NCBI RefSeq assembly: GCF_015557635.1
Contig: NZ_JADNOP010000001.1
Location: forward strand, 161,582-225,581
Origin: Fusicatenibacter saccharivorans
Lineage (GTDB): Bacteria > Bacillota > Clostridia > Lachnospirales > Lachnospiraceae
Reading direction: 5' to 3'
DNA: 64,000 bases
Position numbers and translations under genes: made by a program. The notes beneath the pieces were generated by a model. That model had not been told where the DNA came from and ran no database searches. It saw only the letters and a list, made by a program, of their open reading frames with translations. This document shows positions 35,365-42,290 of this stretch, piece by piece; position 1 is the first letter of the stretch; the number at the start of each line of letters is the position of its first letter.

Positions 35365-35409
35365 TACTGCAAACCGCCCCTTCTCCTGTTTTTACTACCA
35401 TGTACAGCA

Positions 35410-35438
35410 ATTATAACAAATTTATTTTCAAAACGCAA
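35410..35438 (-). promoter_or_regulatory. mgsA promoter
   Basis: Minus strand TTGCGT (35433-35438), 17-base spacer, TATAAT (35410-35415), about 46 bases before the mgsA ATG. Confidence 0.75.
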
Positions 35439-35566
35439 TTCTTTTTGTGAATTTTTTACACAGTTTTTATATTTTTTCTGCCGTTCCATTTTTCCTTCTT
35501 CTTTTACTTTCTCCGCTTTTCCGGAAAAAATACAGAATCTGGAAGTTTATTTTTGTTTTCTTTCCA

Positions 35567-35573
35567 CATACTA
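35567..35573 (+). promoter_or_regulatory. Candidate sigma-G -10 box for the spore protein gene
   Basis: CATACTA matches the forespore sigma-G -10 consensus and lies 87 bases before the SASP start. No good GAATA-like -35 is found 16-18 bases upstream, so this is tentative. Confidence 0.4.
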
Positions 35574-35659
35574 TGACCGTAGCAGAACAGATGAAAAACA
35601 CATCCGGATCTGCTTCACAGCAGCTTTTAACAAGCACAAAGATAAAGGAGGGAATGAAC

Positions 35660-35881
35660 ATGGCGAATCGTTCATCGAATACCGCAGCAGTACCAGAAGC
35701 AAAAGGCGCTCTGGACAAATTCAAATTTGAGGTGGCAAGCGAACTCGGCGTGCCGCTCAGTGATGGCTACAACGGTAACCTGACTTCCAAACAGAATGGT
35801 TCTGTCGGAGGTTATATGGTCAAAAAGATGATTGAGCAGCAGGAACGCCAGATGTCCGGCGGTTCTTCTGGCCAGTACTAA
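35660..35881 (+). CDS. Alpha/beta-type small acid-soluble spore protein
   Basis: DNA-coating protein of the dormant spore, made in the forespore and degraded at germination. It has 73 residues. The first conserved block FKFEVASELGV (24-34) contains the GPR protease site. The second, NGSVGGYMVKKMIEQQERQM, is at about 49-68. I chose the ATG at 35660 because AAAGGAGG sits eight bases upstream; the ATG at 35654 is too close to it. It is a single gene with a terminator after it. Confidence 0.93.
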   Translation: MANRSSNTAAVPEAKGALDKFKFEVASELGVPLSDGYNGNLTSKQNGSVGGYMVKKMIEQQERQMSGGSSGQY

Positions 35882-35919
35882 TCATCCCGGTATAACATCC
35901 TGATGCCGGAACAGGCATC

Positions 35920-35966
35920 AAAAAGCGTGAGCTCTTTTCTTTTCGGAAAAGCTCACGCTTTTTTCT
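35920..35966. terminator. Terminator of the spore protein gene
   Basis: AAAAAGCGTGAGCT (35920-35933) and AGCTCACGCTTTTTT (35950-35964). A smaller GATGCC/GGCATC hairpin precedes it. It can also serve the convergent DUF6465 gene. Confidence 0.9.
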
Positions 35967-35992
35967 TGCTCCTGCAGAGCTGTACATAATAC

Positions 35993-36511
35993 TTACAGAT
36001 CAATGCTTCCGGTTACATCATCATTGATTACGTAGTAAGCAGTAAATTCCTCCGGTTTTACATAAACCTTCAGGCTCTTTAATTCCTCTGCTTTCTTGCC
36101 ATATCCTTCGATCCAGATCTGCTGGATTCTCTCGTACAGATCTTTCTCCTTGATTTCTCTTCCGCCGAACTGCAGAATCATCTCCTGCTCCGCTTCTTTC
36201 TTTGCTGCTTTTGCAGGTGCTTTTTTCTCTGCCGGCTTTTTCGCTGCTGCTGGTTTTTTCGGTGCAGCCGCTTTCTTTGTCGTTGTTTTCTTCGCTGTTG
36301 TGCGGGTTGTTTTTGCAGCTTTTGCTGCCGGTTTTTCTTCTGCTTTTGCAGGTGCTTCCTCTGCTGCTGCAGTTTCCTTTACAACTTCTTTTGCAACTTC
36401 TTTTACAGCTTCTTTCTCTGCTGCGGTTGTTTTTTCTGCTGCTTTGGTCTCTACTTTTACTGTCTCGTTCTCTGCTGTCTTAGCCTGGGCAGCTGGTTTT
36501 TTCTTTACCAT
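35993..36511 (-). CDS. DUF6465-family protein with histone-H1-like Lys/Ala-rich N-terminus
   Basis: Protein of 172 residues in two parts. Residues 1 to about 105 are almost only Lys, Ala, Glu, Thr and Pro. The first half (about 8-60) is acidic-basic mixed. The second (about 60-105) is strongly basic with AKKTTTKK and APKKPAAAKKPAEKKAP, like the tail of histone H1 or HU-type DNA-compacting proteins. Residues 112-172 form a compact domain (LQFGGREIKEKDLYERIQQI, then YVKPEEFTAYYVIND) that I recognise as DUF6465. Nucleic-acid binding is inferred from composition. It is single, with its own promoter and a leader of about 110 bases. Confidence 0.85.
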   Translation of the reverse strand: MVKKKPAAQAKTAENETVKVETKAAEKTTAAEKEAVKEVAKEVVKETAAAEEAPAKAEEKPAAKAAKTTRTTAKKTTTKKAAAPKKPAAAKKPAEKKAPAKAAKKEAEQEMILQFGGREIKEKDLYERIQQIWIEGYGKKAEELKSLKVYVKPEEFTAYYVINDDVTGSIDL

Positions 36512-36774
36512 ATCTGTTTCCTCCCATTTAGACCGGCCCTGTATATTTTGGAAGAGCCGTCCTGCGAACTATCATTCAGGCGAACGCTTGACACTCACGG
36601 TCCGCACATTTTTTGATTCCTTGTTTATGATACATGAATTTTTTTGTCATTTCAAGTAATATCTGATTTCGCACGAATTTTCCACGAAATTGTACAGTCA
36701 TTTTCCATACTATCCAATCAGGCTGTTATTTTTATCCGATTTTGCATTTTAAAGCCGGATTTTTTTGTAATTTT
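36512..36774. promoter_or_regulatory. Intergenic region with the DUF6465 gene promoter
   Basis: TTGAAA (36650-36655), 17-base spacer and TATCAT (36627-36632) on the minus strand. No gene is visible in the remaining 263 bases. Near recG, ATCCG/CGGAT arms (about 36737-36763) with T tracts on the plus strand form a weak hairpin. Confidence 0.65.
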
Positions 36775-38829
36775 TCACAATCCAATGTCGTGGTTTTCCA
36801 GATCAAGATACGATTTCATTACCTTTTTCAGCAGTTCATGCTCCGGTTTTTCAAAATAAGGATCGTCGGCAAGCAGTTCTGAAGCCGCCTCACTCGCTTT
36901 CTGCAGGATATCGGCATCCCGGAAAATATCTGCCATCTGGAATTCCATATCCCCGCTCTGGCGCGTTCCCAGCAGATCGCCGCTGCCGCGCAGTTTCAAA
37001 TCTTCCGAAGCAATATAAAACCCGTCGTTCGAATGGTTCAGGATTTCCAGACGTTTGGCGGTCTCCTGATCTTTGTTTCCGCGGATGAAAATACAGTAGG
37101 ACTGATGCTCTCCTCTTCCGACACGTCCGCGGAGCTGATGGAGCTGTGCAAGGCCGAACCGTTCGGCATTTTCCACCATCATCACCGTCGCATTCGGCAC
37201 GTTGACACCGACCTCCACGACTGTCGTCGAGACGAGTACCTGGATTTCTCCGCTGGCGAACCGCTCCATGATCTCGTTTTTCTGCGCCGCCTTCATCTGT
37301 CCGTGCAGCATCTCTACTGTGATGCCCGGCAGCTCTTTTTTCAGGAGCTGTGTATAGTCGGTGACGTTTTCCGCTTCCAGACCCTCGCTCTCCTCCACCA
37401 TCGGGCAGATCACATACGCCTGACGGCCCAGTTCGACCTGACGCGTGATAAAGCGGTAAGCTTTTGGACGGTAAGACGTATCCACCACACAGTTTTTGAT
37501 CGGCAGACGCTTCGCCGGAAGTTCATCAATCACAGAAATCGAAAGATCTCCGTACAGAATGATAGCCAGGGTTCTTGGAATCGGCGTTGCACTCATAACG
37601 AGAACATTCGGCGGTTCCCCTTTTTCAGCAAGTGCCGTTCTCTGCCGGACACCGAAGCGGTGCTGTTCGTCTGTGATGACAAGCGCCAGATTTTTGTACT
37701 GTACCTTTTCCTGAATCAGTGCATGTGTGCCGATCACCATTTTGCAGCTTCCGTCTTCCAGACTGGCATAAATTTCCCGGCGTTCTTTTGCTTTCGTGGA
37801 TCCAGTCAGAAGGCGGGGATTGTATTCCGTCAGATTGTTTTCTTTTAACAGAGTGCAGAGCGATTCATAATGCTGCCGCGCCAGGACCTCCGTCGGAACC
37901 ATCAGCGCCGACTGGTAGCCGTTCTCGGCTGTCATAATCATTGCAAGGAATGCCAGAATTGTCTTTCCGCTTCCGACATCTCCCTGTACCAGCCGCGCCA
38001 TGCGGGTATGGCCTTTTAAGTCCCGCTCCAGTTCGCCCCACACGCGCATCTGTGCATTCGTGAGACGGTACGGCATATTTTCGATGACTTCCTCCGTCTT
38101 CCAGACGGCGCGGATCGGGAACGCATTGGTAATTCCCTCCGTCTGCTCTTTTAACTGCCGCAGGGACAGGATGAAGAGAAAAAACTCTTCGAACACAATT
38201 CTGCGCCGCGCCGTTGCCAGATGCTCCTGGTCTTTTGGGAAATGAACCTCATGGAGGGCATAATTGATTTCACAGAGTTCATACCGGGCACGGATTTTCT
38301 CCGGCAGATAGTCCTGCGCAGGTGCGCATCGTTCCAGCACCTGTGCGACGGCCTTGCTCACCATCTTGTTCGTGAGACCGGCTGTCAGCCCATAAACCGG
38401 CTGAAGACTTGCCAGAAGCTCATGGTATGCGGCAGGAGTGAAGATTTCCGGCTGCTCCATCACGAGACGGCCTGATTTTTCCTGTATCTTTCCGCGGAAG
38501 ATAAAAACACTGCCTTTCTTCAGCGTGCTCCGCAGAAACGGCATATTAAACCAGGTAAGCTGCAGCCGCACCGGCTCCTCGTAGAGTTCCAGGACGACGA
38601 CGCTCTTTCTCTGGTTTCCTTTTACCGACGGACTGTGGACAATTCTTCCGTATACCGCATTCTTTTCCTCTTGTCTGCATTCGCGAAGGGGAACCGGCTC
38701 TGCATAGCAGTCATAATCTCTTGGATAATAATGCAGAAGCTGCTGCAAATTGTAGATTCCTACTTTTGCAAACAGCTTCTCCGTTTTTTCACCGATCCCC
38801 TTCAGTGTTGTCAGGGGTTCCGTATTCAT
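36775..38829 (-). CDS. recG: ATP-dependent DNA helicase RecG
   Basis: Remodels stalled replication forks and branched DNA. It has 684 residues, the normal length. The N-terminal wedge/OB region (about 60-160) is followed by the helicase core: Walker A GDVGSGKTI (about 286-294), DEQH box at about 391-394, TGSTKAKERRE, and the late motif LRGRVGRGEHQSYC. The ending PYFEKPEHELLKKV is typical. It lies directly downstream of fakA, the same order as in Bacillus (yloU-yloV-recG). The start at 38829 has TAAGGAAAG. Confidence 0.97.
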   Translation of the reverse strand: MNTEPLTTLKGIGEKTEKLFAKVGIYNLQQLLHYYPRDYDCYAEPVPLRECRQEEKNAVYGRIVHSPSVKGNQRKSVVVLELYEEPVRLQLTWFNMPFLRSTLKKGSVFIFRGKIQEKSGRLVMEQPEIFTPAAYHELLASLQPVYGLTAGLTNKMVSKAVAQVLERCAPAQDYLPEKIRARYELCEINYALHEVHFPKDQEHLATARRRIVFEEFFLFILSLRQLKEQTEGITNAFPIRAVWKTEEVIENMPYRLTNAQMRVWGELERDLKGHTRMARLVQGDVGSGKTILAFLAMIMTAENGYQSALMVPTEVLARQHYESLCTLLKENNLTEYNPRLLTGSTKAKERREIYASLEDGSCKMVIGTHALIQEKVQYKNLALVITDEQHRFGVRQRTALAEKGEPPNVLVMSATPIPRTLAIILYGDLSISVIDELPAKRLPIKNCVVDTSYRPKAYRFITRQVELGRQAYVICPMVEESEGLEAENVTDYTQLLKKELPGITVEMLHGQMKAAQKNEIMERFASGEIQVLVSTTVVEVGVNVPNATVMMVENAERFGLAQLHQLRGRVGRGEHQSYCIFIRGNKDQETAKRLEILNHSNDGFYIASEDLKLRGSGDLLGTRQSGDMEFQMADIFRDADILQKASEAASELLADDPYFEKPEHELLKKVMKSYLDLENHDIGL

Positions 38830-38847
38830 ATTTTTCTTTCCTTACTC

Positions 38848-40536
38848 TTATTCAACCGAAACGACACAGTAGTAAATCGGCTGTCCGCCATAGTTTACTT
38901 CCACATCGCAGTCCGGATATGCCTGCTCGATTTTTTCGCCAAGGCTTTCGGCATCTTCCTCACTCATATCTTCACCGTAGTAGATGCTGATCAGCTCGCT
39001 GTCCTCATCGACCATGGCGCGGATGGTTTCTTCTGCAACGGTAAGAATATCCTGTCCGACAGCGAGAAGTCCGTGATCGCCAAGTCCCATGATGTCACCC
39101 TGATGGATCTCTTTCTCATCGATGTGGGTATCACGTACCGCGTACGTTACCTGACCGGTTTTTACCATCTGGATGCCCTCTGTCATGGCCTCCTCGTTCT
39201 CTTCTGCAGATTTCTCCGGCACATAGCTGATCATGGCTGTGATGCCCTGCGGAACGGTTTTGGTCGGAACAACGATGATATTTTTGTCCTCAGTCATGGC
39301 TTTTGCCTGATTTGCTGCGAGGATGATATTTTTGTTGTTCGGCAGAATAAAGATATTCTTTGCATTGACCTTCTCAATTGCAGTCAGCATATCCTCGGTG
39401 CTCGGGTTCATGGTCTGACCGCCCTCGATCAGGTAATCAACACCGAGTCCCTGGAAGATCTCTTTGATTCCCTCTCCGATGGACACGGCGATGAATCCGT
39501 TCTCCTTCGGCGGCTGTTTTGCTGCTTCTTTTCTCTTCTTATCTTCCTCTGCCTGCTGTGCTGCGATCTTTTCTGCGTTCTTGATCAGGCGCTCCTGATG
39601 CTCCTCACGCATGTTGTCGATCTTCATTCTGGTCAGCTGTCCGTACGTCAGCGCCTTGGAAATTGCTTTTCCAGGATCGTTGGTATGTACGTGTACCTTA
39701 ACCAACTCGTCGTCTGCAACGAGAACGATCGAATCTCCGATTCCGTTCAGGAAATCTTTGAATGCATAAACCTCTTCATCCGGAAGCGGGTTTTCCAGCA
39801 TAATGATAAACTCGGTGCAGTAGCCGAATTTGATTTCTTTTTCTGTCTCTTTGGACGGTCTGACAAATTCTGTCTTTGCTTCCGGCATCTCGAAATTCAG
39901 ATCAATCTCTTTCCCGAGGAACGCGTCATATGCGCCCTGCAGTACGGTTAAGAGACCCTGTCCGCCGGAATCCACAACGCCTGCCTCTTTTAATACCGGC
40001 AGCATCTCTGGTGTCTGGGAGAGCACGTACTCTGCATGCGCGAGAACGTCCTCGATGAATGCGTTCAGATCTTCGCTTTCCGGTGCAAGCTCTGCTGCTT
40101 TCTCTGCTGCTCCCTTTGCCACGGTCAGGATGGTACCTTCTTTTGGCTTCATAACGGCTTTGTATGCAGTCTCGACTGCTTTTTCCATTGCCTCTGCAAG
40201 AATCTCTGCATTCAGCTCTTCATAGTCGCGGATCTTCTTGGTAAAGCCACGAAGGAGCTGGGAAAGAATAACGCCGGAGTTACCTCTGGCACCGCGCAGA
40301 GAACCGGAAGAGATTGCCTTGGAAAGGTTGTACATGTTCACTTCTGTGAGCGAGTTTACTTCCTTGACTGCGGACATGATCGTCAGCGTCATGTTGGTAC
40401 CTGTGTCGCCGTCCGGTACCGGGAACACGTTCAGCTCATTGATCCACTCTTTCTTTACTTCCAGATTTTTTGCACCAGCCAGAAACATTTTTGCCAGTAA
40501 GCCGGCATCAATTGTATTTGTAGCCACTTTCTTCAT
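38848..40536 (-). CDS. fakA: Fatty acid kinase catalytic subunit (YloV, DAK2 domain)
   Basis: Phosphorylates FakB-bound fatty acids so that host or recycled fatty acids can enter phospholipid synthesis. It has 562 residues. The N-terminal DAK2/DhaL ATP-binding domain shows FPVPDGDTGTNMTLTI (about 38-53), SLRGARGNSGVILSQLL and VVDSGGQGLLTVLQG. A central DegV-like domain and a C-terminal acidic domain follow, with Lys/Glu-rich linker at about 325-350. No fakB gene is in the window. It is coupled to the Asp23 gene upstream and recG downstream. Confidence 0.92.
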   Translation of the reverse strand: MKKVATNTIDAGLLAKMFLAGAKNLEVKKEWINELNVFPVPDGDTGTNMTLTIMSAVKEVNSLTEVNMYNLSKAISSGSLRGARGNSGVILSQLLRGFTKKIRDYEELNAEILAEAMEKAVETAYKAVMKPKEGTILTVAKGAAEKAAELAPESEDLNAFIEDVLAHAEYVLSQTPEMLPVLKEAGVVDSGGQGLLTVLQGAYDAFLGKEIDLNFEMPEAKTEFVRPSKETEKEIKFGYCTEFIIMLENPLPDEEVYAFKDFLNGIGDSIVLVADDELVKVHVHTNDPGKAISKALTYGQLTRMKIDNMREEHQERLIKNAEKIAAQQAEEDKKRKEAAKQPPKENGFIAVSIGEGIKEIFQGLGVDYLIEGGQTMNPSTEDMLTAIEKVNAKNIFILPNNKNIILAANQAKAMTEDKNIIVVPTKTVPQGITAMISYVPEKSAEENEEAMTEGIQMVKTGQVTYAVRDTHIDEKEIHQGDIMGLGDHGLLAVGQDILTVAEETIRAMVDEDSELISIYYGEDMSEEDAESLGEKIEQAYPDCDVEVNYGGQPIYYCVVSVE

Positions 40537-40551
40537 TTCCTCCTATTACCA

Positions 40552-40908
40552 TCAGTCGATGACGCGAACGCCTTCAACCAGGATGTTGATTTTTTCAATT
40601 TCCATTCCGGTGAACTCTTCCACCTTGTATTTCACATTATTGATCAGGTTATCTGTTACGGCAGAAATACTGACTCCGTAAGAAACAATCACGTGGAAAT
40701 CCAGGGAAATTTTATTTTCCGAAATCGATACATTAATTCCGTGTGTCAGACTCTCTTTTTTCAGAAGTTTGACCAGTCCATCTTTCATGTTTACCGCTGC
40801 CATTCCGACAATGCCGAAGCACTCCACAGCAACGCTGCCCGCATACAGGGCGATTACATCCGGATTGATTACGATTTCTCCCAAGCCTGTATTCATACGA
40901 CCTTTCAT
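40552..40908 (-). CDS. Asp23/Gls24 family protein (YloU-like)
   Basis: Small envelope-associated protein of 118 residues in the family named after an alkaline-shock protein. GEIVINPDVIALYAGSVAVE is at about 10-29 and the FHVIVSYGVSISAVTDNLI core at about 71-89. The family member YloU sits before fakA in Firmicutes, as here, which suggests a link with FakA or the membrane; its biochemical job is unknown. The ATG at 40908 has GGAGG nine bases upstream. Confidence 0.9.
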   Translation of the reverse strand: MKGRMNTGLGEIVINPDVIALYAGSVAVECFGIVGMAAVNMKDGLVKLLKKESLTHGINVSISENKISLDFHVIVSYGVSISAVTDNLINNVKYKVEEFTGMEIEKINILVEGVRVID

Positions 40909-40983
40909 GCCTTGTATCCTCCAATTCCATCATACTATTCAAAACACATGGAGACAGGAATAACTGACTCCACTCTACGATAC

Positions 40984-40989
40984 ATTATA
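40984..40989 (-). promoter_or_regulatory. -10 box of the Asp23-fakA-recG operon
   Basis: TATAAT on the minus strand, 76 bases before the Asp23 gene start. The -35 position (TTTCTT-like) is weak. It is divergent from the rpmB promoter. Confidence 0.5.
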
Positions 40990-41061
40990 ACCGCTTTTCC
41001 GCAAAAAAGAAAGTTTAAAATGAAAAACCTTCAAAATTCATATAATTTTTTCATTTTTTAC

Positions 41062-41090
41062 TTGCAAAACCGGTATAGATCTGTTAGAAT
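41062..41090 (+). promoter_or_regulatory. rpmB promoter
   Basis: TTGCAA (41062-41067), 17-base spacer, TAGAAT (41085-41090). Transcription would start near 41097, just before a GAGTC...GACTC leader hairpin (41103-41125) and the ribosome site AAGGAGGTG at 41139-41147. Confidence 0.75.
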
Positions 41091-41152
41091 GACTTATGTT
41101 GTGAGTCTAAAATGCGTTTTGACTCAAGTACGTATGTCAAGGAGGTGCAATC

Positions 41153-41338
41153 ATGGCAAAGTGTGCAATTTGTGAGAAGGGTGCTCATTTCGGAAACAAC
41201 GTAAGTCATTCACATAGAAGAAGCAATAAAATGTGGAAATCTAACGTAAAATCTGTCAAAGTTAAAGTTGACGGTGTACCGCAGAAAATGTACGTATGTA
41301 CTTCCTGCTTAAGATCCGGAAAAGTAGAGCGTGCATAA
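41153..41338 (+). CDS. rpmB: 50S ribosomal protein L28
   Basis: Small protein of the large ribosomal subunit, 61 residues. It is the zinc-binding form: CAIC at residues 4-7 and CTSC near residues 49-52 form a four-cysteine ribbon. NVSHSHRRSNKMWKSNVK is the conserved core. The start has a near-perfect AAGGAGGTG. The gene stands alone between its own promoter and a terminator, divergent from the Asp23-fakA operon, as in Bacillus. Confidence 0.97.
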   Translation: MAKCAICEKGAHFGNNVSHSHRRSNKMWKSNVKSVKVKVDGVPQKMYVCTSCLRSGKVERA

Positions 41339-41349
41339 GTTGAATGGTT

Positions 41350-41381
41350 AAAAGGCCTTTCCAGTCCGGGAAGGCTTTTTT
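41350..41381 (+). terminator. rpmB terminator
   Basis: AAAAGGCCTTTCC, short loop, GGGAAGGCTTTTTT: a compact GC-rich stem followed by six T. It begins 11 bases after the rpmB stop. Confidence 0.92.
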
Positions 41382-41392
41382 GCTGTTCAAAA

Positions 41393-41482
41393 TAGAACTA
41401 AGATTTTTAAAAAGTTCTAGGAAGAGCAAACAGGACATAAGTTTTCGCTTATGCCCTGTTGTGCTCTATTTTTTATATTTTA
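41393..41482 (+). terminator. Two tandem hairpins, second one terminator-like
   Basis: TAGAACT (41393-41399) pairs with AGTTCTA (41413-41419). Next, a long stem AGAGCaaACAGGaCATAAG / CTTATGcCCTGTTgtGCTCT (41423-41467) with a TTTTCG loop is followed by ATTTTTTATATTTT. It lies just after the rpmB terminator, so it may be a back-up terminator; it also faces the leftward RNA at 41491-41639. Confidence 0.65.
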
Positions 41483-41490
41483 AAAGGGAG

Positions 41491-41639
41491 AAAAAAATAG
41501 CGTGGTCTCTTAAGCTGAACCTGCCAACGATCCATATGCTTAGCAAAAGAAAAAGAGCATCCTACCGAAACTTTCGTTCTGGTAAGACGCCCTCGTCTTG
41601 ATCTATGATATTAGTATAGTTGGCTGATTCATTTAAGAT
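41491..41639 (-). ncRNA. Candidate structured small RNA (about 149 nt), 6S-like architecture
   Basis: A near-consensus minus-strand promoter (41646-41674) faces this region and a run of seven U (41497-41491) ends it. No protein frame is seen. The predicted RNA closes on itself: 41638-41633 pairs with 41513-41508, 41630-41626 with 41521-41517, 41624-41619 with 41528-41523, and 41603-41600 with 41532-41529. An apical arm of 13 pairs (41593-41581 with 41554-41566) is capped by a GAAA tetraloop. Between closing helix and apical arm are two unpaired strands of about 15 and 20 bases. A closed stem, large central bubble and apical arm resemble 6S RNA, but length and sequence do not let me name it. 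It is not SRP RNA. Confidence 0.6.
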
Positions 41640-41645
41640 GGACTT

Positions 41646-41674
41646 ATTATAGCGCAGCTTTCTTCATTTTGCAA
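41646..41674 (-). promoter_or_regulatory. Promoter of the candidate small RNA
   Basis: Minus strand TTGCAA (41669-41674), 17-base spacer, perfect TATAAT (41646-41651). No protein start codon with ribosome site follows, which points to an RNA gene. Confidence 0.75.
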
Positions 41675-41729
41675 GTATTTCTCTGTACAAATCAGCCAGT
41701 TCATTTCCGATCTTTTTGTGCATCTTTCA

Positions 41730-41876
41730 CTATTCCCCTGTATTGCAGAACAGATGATATCCCACGCACAGCAGCAGAGCGGCCGCAAGAACCGTAAGAA
41801 ATGAGCTGCGGATCATCAGGCTGATGAGAAGCCCGACCCCCATCCAGAACAGCAGAAAACCTAAAATTCTGCACAA
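41730..41876 (-). CDS. Small hydrophobic protein, 48 residues
   Basis: A short frame directly after ytfJ: TTG start at 41876 with AAGGAG (overlapping the ytfJ stop) nine bases upstream, and TAG at 41730-41732. The product is almost entirely hydrophobic, with two likely membrane helices (GFLLFWMGVGLLISLMI, about 6-22, and FLTVLAAALLLCVGYHLF, about 26-43) separated by RSS, and ends NTGE. I do not recognise it. Position in the NUDIX-DUF2953-ytfJ operon suggests co-expression with the sporulation gene. The good ribosome site and clean membrane pattern support a real gene. Confidence 0.6.
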   Translation of the reverse strand: MCRILGFLLFWMGVGLLISLMIRSSFLTVLAAALLLCVGYHLFCNTGE

Positions 41877-41882
41877 ACGAGC

Positions 41883-42287
41883 TTACTCCTTATCCGCCTC
41901 TTGGTTTATTATATGCTCTACTTTCTCTGCGGTATACCCGTCCTCTTCCTTTTTGCCGGTAAAGCGGCTGATCAGATCCGGAGCCATGTCAATGATTTTG
42001 GTGACAGCATCCTGGTTTTTGATGTTGACCAGACGTGTTCCGTTTTTGCTGATGACAAGAACGGCGCTCGGAGAAATTTTTCCGCCCATACCGCCTCCTG
42101 CATTGTTCTTTGCATTTTCTGCGAATGCACCCGCTCCCACGCCGAAGGAAACGTCTACCAGCGGCAGAAGAATCGTATCATCAATGTGGATCGCCTCACC
42201 TACGACCGTCTTTGTTGTGATAAAGCTGTCCATTCCGCGGAACAGTGCTTCTACAGTATTCTGAAATGTGTTGTCCTTTTCTGCCAT
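41883..42287 (-). CDS. ytfJ: GerW/YtfJ-family sporulation protein
   Basis: Protein of 134 residues whose Bacillus relative is needed for spore germination. The N-terminal part is helical (FQNTVEALFRGMDSF). The family core is VVGEAIHIDDTILLPLVDVSFG (about 28-49), then a Gly/Ala-rich loop GVGAGAFAENAKNNAGGGMG and SAVLVISKNGTRLVNIK. It follows the DUF2953 gene by three bases, the same pairing (ytfI-ytfJ) as in Bacillus. The exact action is unknown. The start has GGAGG. Confidence 0.93.
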   Translation of the reverse strand: MAEKDNTFQNTVEALFRGMDSFITTKTVVGEAIHIDDTILLPLVDVSFGVGAGAFAENAKNNAGGGMGGKISPSAVLVISKNGTRLVNIKNQDAVTKIIDMAPDLISRFTGKKEEDGYTAEKVEHIINQEADKE

Positions 42288-42290
42288 CTT

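Noticed and set aside
36202-36483. Leucine-rich plus-strand frame opposite the DUF6465 gene
   Set aside because: It is the reverse complement of a Lys/Ala repeat (CTT/TTC runs give Leu/Phe), has no ribosome site and mirrors codon bias of the real gene.
36737-36763. recG terminator
   Set aside because: The arms ATCCG/CGGAT are short and the T run is on the plus strand, the wrong direction for recG.
41491-41660. Reading the structured RNA as SRP (4.5S) RNA
   Set aside because: The apical arm has a GAAA tetraloop but lacks the conserved GGUCAGG...GGAAGGAAGCAGCC symmetric and asymmetric loops of SRP RNA.
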